Assembly (NCBI GenBank): GCA_937920235.1
Contig: CALGUK010000010.1
Coordinates: 1-64,000, forward strand
DNA from: an uncultured Clostridia bacterium
GTDB lineage: Bacteria; Bacillota; Clostridia; Oscillospirales; Acutalibacteraceae
DNA length: 64,000 nt
Direction: 5' to 3'
Shown here: positions 25,501 through 34,417 of the stretch, one piece after another
Numbering within the stretch: the stretch's first letter is position 1
Layout of the letters: every line of letters begins with the position of its first letter
The notes under the pieces: generated by a model
What the model was told of the DNA's origin: nothing
The model's database searches: none
Seen by the model: the letters and a program-made list of their open reading frames with translations, nothing else
Program-made: the position numbers and the translations under genes

Positions 25501-26010
25501 ATGTTATGTCAGAATTGCGGAAAATATGAAGCAACAACTCATGTCAAAAGAATTATAAACGGTGAATCTGCAGAGGCGCATCTCTGTTCGGATTGTGCAA
25601 AGGCTCTGGGATATAACGATGTTTTCGGCGGATTCGGAAACACCTTCGGAGATCTGTTGGGCTCGTTCTTCGGTGAGCCGCACACTCCGTCTCTGACTTC
25701 ACGCGGATTAAGGTGTGAAAAGTGCGGCAACACCTTTAATGACATTGTAAACAGCGGAAAAATAGGATGTGCCGATTGCTACACGACTTTTTACGAGAAG
25801 CTTTTACCGTCATTGCAGAGAATTCACGGAAAAACTCGTCACGAGGGCAAAAATCCCAAGATTCTGAATACGGAAGCCGCAACGGTGCGTAATGAAACAG
25901 AAAGCCTTGAAAAAGAACTGAAAAAGGCGATTGAAGAGCAGAATTTTGAAAGAGCAGCAGAACTCAGAGACAGAATCAAGGCGATGAAGGAGGAAGACAC
26001 AAATGAGTAA
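25501..26010 (+). CDS. mcsA: McsA, zinc-finger activator of McsB
   Basis: 169 residues. The N-terminal half has several CxxC pairs (CQNCGKYE, HLCSDCAK, CEKCGNTF, CADCYTTF) that bind zinc. The C-terminus has a UVR motif, EEQNFERAAELRDRIKAM, used to contact ClpC. McsA activates the arginine kinase McsB and tunes CtsR. The ATG at 25501 has TAAGGAG seven bases upstream; the upstream GTG at 25492 falls within that site and is rejected. It overlaps mcsB by eight bases. Confidence 0.95.
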   Translation: MLCQNCGKYEATTHVKRIINGESAEAHLCSDCAKALGYNDVFGGFGNTFGDLLGSFFGEPHTPSLTSRGLRCEKCGNTFNDIVNSGKIGCADCYTTFYEKLLPSLQRIHGKTRHEGKNPKILNTEAATVRNETESLEKELKKAIEEQNFERAAELRDRIKAMKEEDTNE

Positions 26011-27010
26011 GTGGTATATCGGTGTTGGCGAACAGAGCGATATCGTTGTAAGCACGAGAATTCGACTTGCCAGAAACATCAGCGAATATCCTTTCCCGAA
26101 CAAATTGAATACTAAAAGCAGAACCGAGCTTAATAATATTATCAGAGAAGCATTTGAAAAAGATAATCCGTACAATCTCAGATTTGTGGAGATGAAAACT
26201 CTTGCACGCTTTGAGGCGGCATCAATGGCTGAAAGACATGTCATAAGCCCTGAATTTGCCTCTGATAATAACGGCAGAGCATTGCTTATCTCTCCCGAAG
26301 AGGACATTTGTGTAATGCTTAATGAAGAAGATCATATAAGAATTCAGGTGATGAAATCGGGATTTGCCCTTGATGAAGCATACGGCATTGCCGACGAAAT
26401 TGATGATCAGATAGGTGCAGAGCTTCCTTATGCTTTTGATGAAAGAATTGGATATCTGACACAGTGTCCGACCAATCTCGGTACGGGTATGAGAGCATCG
26501 GTTATGCTCCATCTGCCTGCTCTGACTATGAGCGGACAAATTCACAAGCTTATCAACACCATATCAAAATTAGGTCTTGCATTTCGCGGCGCATACGGTG
26601 AAGGCACAAAAGCTGTCGGTGATATGTATCAGCTCAGCAATCAGATAACTCTCGGAATTTCTGAGGAGTTTGCAATTAAAAATCTGAAGGCGATAACTTT
26701 GCAGCTCTGTGCACAGGAGAGAAGTGCCAGACAGGAATTGCTTAAATCAATTCATACCGAAGATGCGATTTTCCGTGCATACGGCACGCTCAAATGGGCA
26801 AGACTTCTTACATCAACCGAGCTTATGACCAATCTCTCTCTTGTCCGTCTCGGCTCGGTTGCGGGAAAAATTAACGTTCCTATAGAAACGCTCAACGAAC
26901 TTATGGTTTCAATGCAGCCTGCAAATATCAATTCCCGTGCAGGACAAAGACTTGATTCGCAGGAAAGAGACGAAATAAGAGCTGCCGAGGTCAGAAAAAA
27001 ACTCGGATAA
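26003..27010 (+). CDS. mcsB: Protein arginine kinase McsB
   Basis: 335 residues. Phosphagen-kinase fold: VVSTRIRLARN near the N-terminus binds the nucleotide phosphates, and the catalytic loop region includes LTQCPTNLGTGMRASVMLHL. The C-terminal RDEIRA matches the RDxxRA motif, known as the phospho-arginine sensing pocket. McsB marks damaged proteins with phospho-arginine for ClpCP and inactivates CtsR. It overlaps mcsA and is followed by clpC after 36 bases. Confidence 0.97.
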   Translation: MSKWYIGVGEQSDIVVSTRIRLARNISEYPFPNKLNTKSRTELNNIIREAFEKDNPYNLRFVEMKTLARFEAASMAERHVISPEFASDNNGRALLISPEEDICVMLNEEDHIRIQVMKSGFALDEAYGIADEIDDQIGAELPYAFDERIGYLTQCPTNLGTGMRASVMLHLPALTMSGQIHKLINTISKLGLAFRGAYGEGTKAVGDMYQLSNQITLGISEEFAIKNLKAITLQLCAQERSARQELLKSIHTEDAIFRAYGTLKWARLLTSTELMTNLSLVRLGSVAGKINVPIETLNELMVSMQPANINSRAGQRLDSQERDEIRAAEVRKKLG

Positions 27011-27046
27011 CACAATTCTTTAACTTGAATATAATGAGGTGATTAT

Positions 27047-29482
27047 ATGTATAATTTTACAGGCTTCAGTGAAAAAGCCAACCTGGCTCTCAATAAAGCG
27101 ATGGAAACTGCCGAGGATATGGGACACACATATATCGGAAGTGAGCACATACTTCTCGGACTTTGTGACAGCACTGATTCCGTTGCGGGAAAGCTCCTGA
27201 ACAACAAGGGTATAACATACCGTAAAATATATGATGTAATCTGTGAAACGGTGGGAGCAGGTATGCCGACGGAGCTTACCCCCTCAGACTTTACACCGAG
27301 AAGCAAGCACATTGTCGAAAGTGCATTGATGCTGTCAAATTCAATGGGGCAGGCACTTGCAGGAACCGAGCACATACTCATTTCAATTTGCCGTGAAGGA
27401 AACGGATACGGCTGTCAGCTTATAAACCGTTCGGGTGTGAGTCCGCAAAGTCTTATCAAGGAACTTGCCGGTGTTATGAGTGGAAAGACTTCTTCGGGCA
27501 AGCAAACGGAAAACCGCAATAAAAACGGTAATTCTCAGCTTGATAAATTTTCACGTGATCTTACCGAGCTTGCACGCTCAAACAAAATTGACCCTGTCAT
27601 AGGCAGAGAAAAAGAAATTCAGCGAGTAATTCAGATTCTCAGCAGAAGAAGTAAAAACAATCCCTGTCTTATAGGTGAGCCGGGTGTGGGAAAAACAGCA
27701 ATCGCCGAAGGTCTTGCGTTGAAAATAGCAAAAGGTATGGTTCCCGAACTGCTCAAGGACAAAAGAATTGTTTCTCTCGATCTTACGGGAATGGTTGCGG
27801 GAACAAAATACCGCGGTGATTTTGAAGAGAGAATCAAGGCTGTTATCGACGAAGTGATAAATTCCAAGGATACAATTCTGTTTATCGATGAGGTTCATAC
27901 TATAATCGGTACGGGCAGTGCGGAGGGTGCGGTCGATGCAGCAAATATACTGAAGCCGTCGCTGGCACGCGGAGAGCTCCAGCTTATCGGGGCAACAACA
28001 ATTGACGAGTATCGCAGGAATATCGAAAAAGACGCTGCTCTTGAACGACGCTTTCAGCCCGTAACAGTTGGAGAACCGTCTGTTGAGGATGCAGTCGAAA
28101 TTCTCAAGGGTATAAGAGACAAATATGAGGCTCATCACAAGGTCAGAATAACTGACGAGGCTGTAAAAAGTGCGGTTACTCTTTCAAGCAGATATATAGG
28201 AGACAGGTTTTTGCCAGATAAGGCAATAGATCTTATAGACGAAGCCTGCTCTAAGGTGAGACTCAATTCTATGACTCCTCCCGAAGAGATAAAAGAAATG
28301 GAAAACAGACTGTCCTCTCTTTCGGCGGAGAAAGAAATGGCTGTAAGTCAGCAGGATTTTGAGCGTGCGGCAAAACTGCGTGACGAAGAAAAAGAACTGC
28401 AGCAAAAATATAATTCGGAAAAGGCGAAGTGGCAGTCAGACGGTTCAAAACGAGATTTACAGGTTAGCGAAACTGAAATTGCCGAAATTGTCTCCGGATG
28501 GACGGGAGTTCCCGTGTCACAGATGACTGAGGAGGAAAGTGAAAGACTTCTCAGAATGGAGGATGAAATTCACGGGAGAATTGTGGGGCAAGACAAAGCC
28601 GTTTCAGCAGTGAGCCGAGCAATCCGTCGAGGCAGAGCAGGACTTAAGGACCCGAAAAGACCGATAGGCACATTTCTATTCTGCGGTCCCACCGGTGTAG
28701 GTAAAACTGAAGTGACAAAGGCATTGGCACAGGCAATGTTCGGCGATGAAAATTCGATGATCCGTCTTGATATGTCAGAATTTATGGAAAAACATACGGT
28801 ATCTAAGCTTATCGGATCGCCTCCGGGATATGTCGGCTTTGACGAGGGCGGTCAGTTGACTGAAAAAGTCCGCAGAAAGCCGTATTCGGTAATTCTTTTT
28901 GATGAAATAGAAAAAGCTCATCCCGATGTTTTCAATGCCCTGCTTCAGATACTTGATGACGGAATTCTCACCGATTCTCAGGGCAGGAGAGTCGATTTCA
29001 AAAACTGTGTAATCATAATGACATCAAACGTCGGTGCAAGACTCATTAACGAGGAAAAGGCTTCTTTCGGATTTACGGCAAACGAGTCGGACCGTTCCGA
29101 AGAAAAAATAAAAGAAGCCGTGATGAATGAACTTAAAAACACATTCCGTCCCGAATTTCTCAACAGAATTGATGATACTATTGTCTTTAACAGACTTACA
29201 CAGGATGATATAAGAGAAATCACAAAAAGACTTCTCATATCGCTTGAAAACAGAATGAAGACAATAGATATCGATATGAAATTCGATGAAAGTGTTGTCG
29301 AGTATATAACACGTACGGGATATGACAAAATTTACGGTGCGCGTCCTATTAAAAGAGCAATCAGAACAAGTGTTGAGGATGTTCTTTCCGAAAAAATTCT
29401 TGACAAATCCGTCGAAAAAGGCAAATCATACATTTGTTCAATGGATGAACAGGGCAATTTGTCTCTGAAAAACAAGGAATGA
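27047..29482 (+). CDS. clpC: ATP-dependent Clp protease ATPase ClpC
   Basis: 811 residues. An N-terminal double Clp repeat (about 1-145) starts with FTGFSEKANLALNKAMETA and can bind phospho-arginine. AAA-1 has Walker A GEPGVGKTAIAEG (near residue 210). A middle domain with a UVR-type coiled coil (QQDFERAAKLRDEEKEL) follows. AAA-2 has GPTGVGKTEVTKA (near 550). It unfolds substrates for ClpP. The stop is followed by a new promoter for an ABC ATPase. Confidence 0.97.
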   Translation: MYNFTGFSEKANLALNKAMETAEDMGHTYIGSEHILLGLCDSTDSVAGKLLNNKGITYRKIYDVICETVGAGMPTELTPSDFTPRSKHIVESALMLSNSMGQALAGTEHILISICREGNGYGCQLINRSGVSPQSLIKELAGVMSGKTSSGKQTENRNKNGNSQLDKFSRDLTELARSNKIDPVIGREKEIQRVIQILSRRSKNNPCLIGEPGVGKTAIAEGLALKIAKGMVPELLKDKRIVSLDLTGMVAGTKYRGDFEERIKAVIDEVINSKDTILFIDEVHTIIGTGSAEGAVDAANILKPSLARGELQLIGATTIDEYRRNIEKDAALERRFQPVTVGEPSVEDAVEILKGIRDKYEAHHKVRITDEAVKSAVTLSSRYIGDRFLPDKAIDLIDEACSKVRLNSMTPPEEIKEMENRLSSLSAEKEMAVSQQDFERAAKLRDEEKELQQKYNSEKAKWQSDGSKRDLQVSETEIAEIVSGWTGVPVSQMTEEESERLLRMEDEIHGRIVGQDKAVSAVSRAIRRGRAGLKDPKRPIGTFLFCGPTGVGKTEVTKALAQAMFGDENSMIRLDMSEFMEKHTVSKLIGSPPGYVGFDEGGQLTEKVRRKPYSVILFDEIEKAHPDVFNALLQILDDGILTDSQGRRVDFKNCVIIMTSNVGARLINEEKASFGFTANESDRSEEKIKEAVMNELKNTFRPEFLNRIDDTIVFNRLTQDDIREITKRLLISLENRMKTIDIDMKFDESVVEYITRTGYDKIYGARPIKRAIRTSVEDVLSEKILDKSVEKGKSYICSMDEQGNLSLKNKE

Positions 29483-29516
29483 TTCGCCGACAAACAGTTT
29501 ATTAACAAATTGTTCA

Positions 29517-29545
29517 TTGACTTAGACTTTTTAAAAGAGTAAAAT
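29517..29545 (+). promoter_or_regulatory. SigA promoter of the ABC ATPase gene
   Basis: TTGACT (29517-29522) and TAAAAT (29540-29545), 17-base spacer, about 30 bases before the start at 29574. Confidence 0.65.
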
Positions 29546-29573
29546 ATCTGTAATATCTTTTGGCGGTGATTAA

Positions 29574-30257
29574 ATGAGCCTTATCGAAATTCGTGATATG
29601 TATAAGATTTATAACCCGGGTGAAAACGAGGTACGCGCAATTGACGGTGTTAACCTAAAAATAGAGCACGGTGAATTTGTTGCCATTATCGGTCAGTCCG
29701 GTTCGGGTAAATCCACATTGATGAATATGCTGGGACTTCTTGATGTCCCCACAAGCGGACAGTATCTTCTTGACGGTCAGGACGTCGACGGTCTTTCCGA
29801 CGACGAGCTTTCGGAAATCCGCAATAAAGAAATCGGATTTATCTTCCAGGGATTTAATCTGATTACAAGCCTTACTGCCGTGGAAAACGTGGAGTTGCCT
29901 CTCGTTTATCGCGGAATGAAAAAAGAGGAGAGAAATAAGCTTGCAGTTGATGCGTTGAATCGTGTGGGACTTTCTCATCGTCTTGATCATTTGCCTAAAC
30001 AGATGTCCGGCGGTCAGCAGCAGAGAGTCGCTATTGCACGTGCCGTTGCGGCTCGTCCTCCTATCATTCTTGCCGATGAACCCACGGGTAATCTGGACTC
30101 ACATTCGGGAGTTGAGGTTATGAAAATTCTTCACGAGCTTCATGAGGAGGGCAGAACGGTTATACTTATTACCCATGATAACGACATTGCGAATGAGGCT
30201 CAGAGAGTCATAAGAATTCAGGACGGGCAGATTGTTTCGGATGTTTTCAACAGATGA
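29574..30257 (+). CDS. ABC transporter ATP-binding protein (MacB/LolD-like), no partner permease nearby
   Basis: 227 residues. Walker A GQSGSGKST (about residues 39-47), Q-loop in GFIFQGFNLI, signature MSGGQQQRVAIARA (about 141-154), Walker B ILADEPTGNLDS and switch His in ILITHDND. The sequence is of the MacB/FtsE/LolD class that drives FtsX-like permeases for export, lipoprotein or cell-wall processes. The usual adjacent FtsX/MacB permease is absent: a terminator follows and the next gene is a phosphoesterase. Either the partner is encoded elsewhere or the ATPase works alone. The ribosome site GGCGGTGAT precedes the ATG. Confidence 0.9.
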   Translation: MSLIEIRDMYKIYNPGENEVRAIDGVNLKIEHGEFVAIIGQSGSGKSTLMNMLGLLDVPTSGQYLLDGQDVDGLSDDELSEIRNKEIGFIFQGFNLITSLTAVENVELPLVYRGMKKEERNKLAVDALNRVGLSHRLDHLPKQMSGGQQQRVAIARAVAARPPIILADEPTGNLDSHSGVEVMKILHELHEEGRTVILITHDNDIANEAQRVIRIQDGQIVSDVFNR

Positions 30258-30322
30258 TTTGAATTGTGTCGAATTAGTCTGACCGTAAAATAGTTATTAA
30301 AAATTCATTAAAAATTTGTAAG

Positions 30323-30358
30323 GAAAATGTTACAAAAATGTAGCATTTTCTTTTTTTA
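30323..30358 (+). terminator. Terminator of the ABC ATPase gene
   Basis: GAAAATGTTACA (30323-30334) pairs with TGTAGCATTTTC (30339-30350) with one wobble and an AAAA loop, followed by seven T. Confidence 0.8.
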
Positions 30359-30405
30359 TATGTTATTATTTTATATGTATATTTAGATATATGGAGGAAA
30401 AAAGA

Positions 30406-33400
30406 ATGAAAACAAGACTTTTGAAAAAGGCTCTTTGCGTAGTTCTTGCGGTTGCAGTTGTTGCAGTCGGAATTCCGTTTTCCGCAATAGCTGCAACAGC
30501 TGAAACAGTGAGCTTCGGTATTCTGAGCGATACTCATTATTACGCTGAATCTGCAATGGGTAAAACCGCGGAGGATAAAGCAGAATTTAACGAAATGATG
30601 CTTATGAATAATTCCACAACCGGTTTGGCTCCTGTTCTTACTGATGCTGCCTTGGCTAACCTGGCAAAAAAGGCTAAAAACGGTGAAATAGATTTTCTTC
30701 TGCTTCCCGGTGACCTTACAAGAAACGCCGAGTATTCCGCACATAAAGAACTTACCGAAAAGCTTCATAAATTTGAAGAAGAGACCGGTATCCCGGTTTA
30801 CGTAATTAACGGTAACCATGACATCAATAATAACCGTTCTATGACCTATGACGGTGAAGAGCTTATTGATTCAAAAAACAATCCGGAATTAAGAGACGAG
30901 CTCGATACATCTCCTGAAGAATTTGAAGCACTTTACAAGGAATTCGGATATTCTTCAGAAGGCGGTTATTACAGCCGTTATAAAGAAAAAGCAGAAAACT
31001 CAGAAGGTTCTCTTTCATATGCAACAGACATCAATGACGATTACCGCCTTATCGCACTTGATACACAGCTTTATTCTGCCGACAATACCGATTCCGGAAC
31101 AGATGACCAGGAAACAGGCGGAAGAATGTCTGAAGAACATCTTGCTTGGGCGGTTGCAGAAACCGAAAAAGCTGTTGCTGACGGCAAAACCGTTCTCGGT
31201 CTCGTGCATACAAATTTAATACCTCATTTTGAAACAGAAGTTGACATTCTTGACCAGTTCGTACTCTTCGGTTGGGAAAAGGTGGCTGATGCACTTGCAA
31301 AAGCAGGTATGCATTATGTTGTTTCGGGACATACTCACATGCAGGATGTGGCTACACATATCACTGACAGCGGTGAGACGATTACTGATATTATCACAAC
31401 ATCAATTCTCAGCTATCCTAACCAGTTCAGAACGGTTACTCTTGATACATATGCTACAGGCAGAATCGACTGTACATATCACAGCCATGATGTTGACGAG
31501 GATATCCCCGTATATATTGACGGTGTTGCTCAGGCAAAGCCGTTTAAATATCAGACCTGGAAATATAACTTCGGCGGAGACAATATCAAGAATTTTGTAA
31601 ACAATGTTGTTGAATATCAGCTTCGTTACGGTTTCGGTAAAGATGTTAAGGATGCAGGCGGACTTTATGCTTATCTGACAGAAATGCTTGATTTCAATGA
31701 GCTTATGACCGACCTTATCGGAAACGAGCTTCTCGGAGGTGTTTCTGCTTCCGCAATCAAGACTCTTCTTTATTCGCTCTGCAATCAGGTTGAGTCAAAA
31801 TTCCTCAGCGATCCGCAGGCAACTCTCGATAAGCTTTCTCCCGTACTTGATAAACTTCTTACCATACCGGTTTCCGATGTTCATTCAACAAAATTTGTGG
31901 ATACGCTCGGCTTCGGTGGCGGCGAGGGTGAAGGAACGCTCGGCGAGCTTGCATCTACGGTTCTGGCATACCACTGTGCAAATAATGAAGATCCGAAATC
32001 AGATGCTTTCCTTATGAGTGCTCTGGAACGCTTTGATAACGGCGAAAATGCAGAGATTATCGTCGATGCACTTCTTGAAATCGTACTTGATGACCTTCTT
32101 ATGAATACAATTCTTTGTGAGATCAATATTGATCCCATTTCCTTCGGTATCAACGGTGTGGGCGGTGACTGTGTGAAAGCGGTCGTTGACTATATCAACG
32201 GTCTTATCGGTGCGGGTGAATACCTTTCTGTTGACCTTGGCGACATAGTTTCCCTTGTGCTTTCTCTCGGTATTCTTGAGGGAGATACTCTCAAAGAGGT
32301 TGTTTATTCACTCCTTGACGAATATCTTACGGACAGCCAGTATGACATTATCGACCAGGAATTCTACAGAATTATGAAGGATTTGACTCACGATGAAAAT
32401 CCGGGTTATATGGCTGACCATGAGGGAACTGTTACATACAACGGTGCCGTTGAGGTTCCTCTCAGCCAGAAGAATTTGAGACTTCCTTCTCATATCGCTG
32501 TTACCTTCGGCGAAGATGCTTCTACTCAGAGAAACATCAGCTATTATACAAAATACAGCATAACAAATACTGATATTCAGATTGTTCCTTATTCTGAAAA
32601 TCCCGATTTCTCAAAGGGCACAACGGTTGATGTTGATATTGAAACCGTATGCGATGTTGAAACATTGCGCGAATGGCCTGCAATTGACCTTGGCTTTATC
32701 GGTATTATTTACCACAAGGAAAATGTAAACCGCCATTACGTTTATATTTCCGGACTTGAACCTGATACAAAATATTGCTACAGACTCGGCGATGCCGAAA
32801 AAGGTTGGTGGAGTGAGGCAGGTGTTATTGACACGGCTGATAATTCCGATTCATTCGGCTTCTTCCATATGACCGATCCTCAGTCAACCACCGAAAAGCA
32901 GTATAATGAAGTGTTTGCACCGGCAGTTGAAACCGCTTTTGCAAATCATAATGCTGATTTTATCCTCGGAACAGGTGACTTTGTTGATGACGGCAGAAGC
33001 TTTATCCAGTGGCAGAGAATGTTCAATTCCGCAACGGATACTTTAATGGATACCGTTGTAATGGGTGCTTCGGGTAACCATGAGGAAAAAGGCGATTTTG
33101 CACTTGAAAATTACTTTATTAATCCCAATGTGCCCGAGCAGGATACCACAGCAGGCGTTTACTATTCATTTGATTATAATAATGCTCACTTTGCAATTCT
33201 CAATTCAAACAATCTCGGTGAGGATAACGGTCTCAGCAGTGAACAGATTGAATGGCTCAAGGCTGATATGAATGCTTCAGATGCAGACTGGAAATTTGTT
33301 GCTCTTCACAAGGCTCCGTATTCAAACGGCTCTCACTATGATGATGATGATGTAATCGCAATCCGTGCTCAGCTTCAGTCTCTTATGCCGGAACTCGGTA

Positions 33401-34020
33401 TTGATATTGTTTTCCAGGGCCACGACCATGTTTATATGCGTACAGATGCAATGATAAACAACGAAGTTGAAGACACGGTAAAGAATACGATTACTTATAA
33501 CGGACTTGAATATACCGAAAATGTTGACCCTGAGGGTACATTCTACTCCATTAACGGAACAATCGGTGTTAAGCATTATCAGGCAAAGGATGATGCTGAA
33601 ATCAGCAAACTTATTCCTCTCAGCGGTACAATGCTTTATCTTGAACTCCCGTCATATTCATATATCAGAATTGAAGGCGACACTCTCTACTTTGATTCGT
33701 ATGTAATCGACGGCGATAAGACGGAAAGAGTTGACGAGTTTGCTATCAGTAAGACTCTTGAAAACGATGAAGAACCGGTAACACCGGATGAACCTTCAAC
33801 GGATATTCCCGTAACACCGGATGAGCCTTCAACGGATATTCCCGTAACTCCCGACGAGCCTTCAACGGATGCTCCCGAGGGAAATAAGCCGGTTACAGAC
33901 GTCGAAATTCCGAACACATCGGCAGAATTTGACAGAATCGTTTTCGCAACTGTTCTTCCTGCAGTTCTTGCTTGCACTCTTTTTGCTACAGTAGTAATTA
34001 CTAAGAGAAAAAGATCATAA
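30406..34020 (+). CDS. Secreted double metallophosphoesterase with C-terminal surface anchor
   Basis: 1204 residues. A signal peptide (about 1-30, ending AIAATA) precedes a first calcineurin-like domain (about 32-335: LSDTHYYAE, LPGDLT, INGNHD, SGHTHMQ). A helical spacer (about 380-680) follows, then a purple-acid-phosphatase-type Fn3 domain (YISGLEPDTKYCYRLGD) and a second phosphoesterase domain (about 820-1080: MTDPQS, GTGDFVDDG, ASGNHE, FQGHDHVYMRT). The tail has three VTPDEPSTDIP-type repeats, IPNTS, a hydrophobic helix and KRKRS, which looks like a cell-wall sorting or membrane anchor. It probably releases phosphate from extracellular esters. The start at 30406 follows GGAGGAAAA; the ATG at 30391 overlaps that site. 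Confidence 0.85.
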   Translation: MKTRLLKKALCVVLAVAVVAVGIPFSAIAATAETVSFGILSDTHYYAESAMGKTAEDKAEFNEMMLMNNSTTGLAPVLTDAALANLAKKAKNGEIDFLLLPGDLTRNAEYSAHKELTEKLHKFEEETGIPVYVINGNHDINNNRSMTYDGEELIDSKNNPELRDELDTSPEEFEALYKEFGYSSEGGYYSRYKEKAENSEGSLSYATDINDDYRLIALDTQLYSADNTDSGTDDQETGGRMSEEHLAWAVAETEKAVADGKTVLGLVHTNLIPHFETEVDILDQFVLFGWEKVADALAKAGMHYVVSGHTHMQDVATHITDSGETITDIITTSILSYPNQFRTVTLDTYATGRIDCTYHSHDVDEDIPVYIDGVAQAKPFKYQTWKYNFGGDNIKNFVNNVVEYQLRYGFGKDVKDAGGLYAYLTEMLDFNELMTDLIGNELLGGVSASAIKTLLYSLCNQVESKFLSDPQATLDKLSPVLDKLLTIPVSDVHSTKFVDTLGFGGGEGEGTLGELASTVLAYHCANNEDPKSDAFLMSALERFDNGENAEIIVDALLEIVLDDLLMNTILCEINIDPISFGINGVGGDCVKAVVDYINGLIGAGEYLSVDLGDIVSLVLSLGILEGDTLKEVVYSLLDEYLTDSQYDIIDQEFYRIMKDLTHDENPGYMADHEGTVTYNGAVEVPLSQKNLRLPSHIAVTFGEDASTQRNISYYTKYSITNTDIQIVPYSENPDFSKGTTVDVDIETVCDVETLREWPAIDLGFIGIIYHKENVNRHYVYISGLEPDTKYCYRLGDAEKGWWSEAGVIDTADNSDSFGFFHMTDPQSTTEKQYNEVFAPAVETAFANHNADFILGTGDFVDDGRSFIQWQRMFNSATDTLMDTVVMGASGNHEEKGDFALENYFINPNVPEQDTTAGVYYSFDYNNAHFAILNSNNLGEDNGLSSEQIEWLKADMNASDADWKFVALHKAPYSNGSHYDDDDVIAIRAQLQSLMPELGIDIVFQGHDHVYMRTDAMINNEVEDTVKNTITYNGLEYTENVDPEGTFYSINGTIGVKHYQAKDDAEISKLIPLSGTMLYLELPSYSYIRIEGDTLYFDSYVIDGDKTERVDEFAISKTLENDEEPVTPDEPSTDIPVTPDEPSTDIPVTPDEPSTDAPEGNKPVTDVEIPNTSAEFDRIVFATVLPAVLACTLFATVVITKRKRS
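33778..33876 (+). repeat. Three 33-bp tandem repeats encoding VTPDEPSTDIP
   Basis: Units 33778-33810, 33811-33843 and 33844-33876 encode an 11-residue Pro/Thr/Asp-rich spacer. The first two differ by one base, and the third has more silent changes. It is a wall-spanning linker prone to copy-number change. Confidence 0.85.
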
Positions 34021-34039
34021 TTGAACTGAATATAAAATT

Positions 34040-34068
34040 TACCCCCTCGGCTGAGGGGGTTCTTTTTG
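34040..34068 (+). terminator. Terminator of the double phosphoesterase gene
   Basis: ACCCCCTC pairs with GAGGGGGT around a GGCT loop, followed by TCTTTTTG. Confidence 0.9.
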
Positions 34069-34080
34069 CTAAATTACCTC

Positions 34081-34109
34081 TTGACTAAAAAATAAACATT
34101 TGCTATAAT
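34081..34109 (+). promoter_or_regulatory. SigA promoter of the pheST leader
   Basis: TTGACT (34081-34086) and TATAAT (34104-34109) with a 17-base spacer and TG one base upstream of the -10. Confidence 0.8.
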
Positions 34110-34117
34110 TTTATGCG

Positions 34118-34390
34118 ATATTAAAACGCATAGATGAAGAGAGTAAGTCGGATAAGTATTTCTGACAGAGAGTTGTGCCGCGGCTGAAAGCACAACAGAA
34201 AAATGTCTGACCGAAGTTCACTTCGGAGCGGTGCCGTTGAAACATCAGTAGGCGGCAACGGATTATTCCCGTTACAGAATATGAAAGTGTTTGCTTTTAA
34301 GTTGGATAAAACTTGAAATTTGCAAAAATTTGGGTGGTACCGCGGATTTTATTCGTCCCTTGTAATAAATACAAGGGATTTTTTATTTTT
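34118..34390 (+). promoter_or_regulatory. T-box leader, phenylalanine-specific
   Basis: Contains the T-box landmarks AGAGAG near 34169, a stem I region with a specifier TTC (34217-34219, within CCGAAGTTCACTTCGG), and the antiterminator core TGGGTGGTACCGCGG (about 34331-34345). The competing terminator pairs CCCTTGTA (34357-34364) with TACAAGGG (34370-34377) and is followed by a T-run. Uncharged tRNA-Phe should bind the specifier and T-box bulge to allow read-through into pheST. Confidence 0.95.
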
Positions 34391-34417
34391 ATATTTCCAT
34401 AAAGCGAGGAAGATACA

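Noticed and set aside
33778..33876. Tandem repeat as a regulatory iteron array
   Set aside because: It is in frame, encodes a Pro/Thr/Asp spacer and lies inside a long conserved gene.
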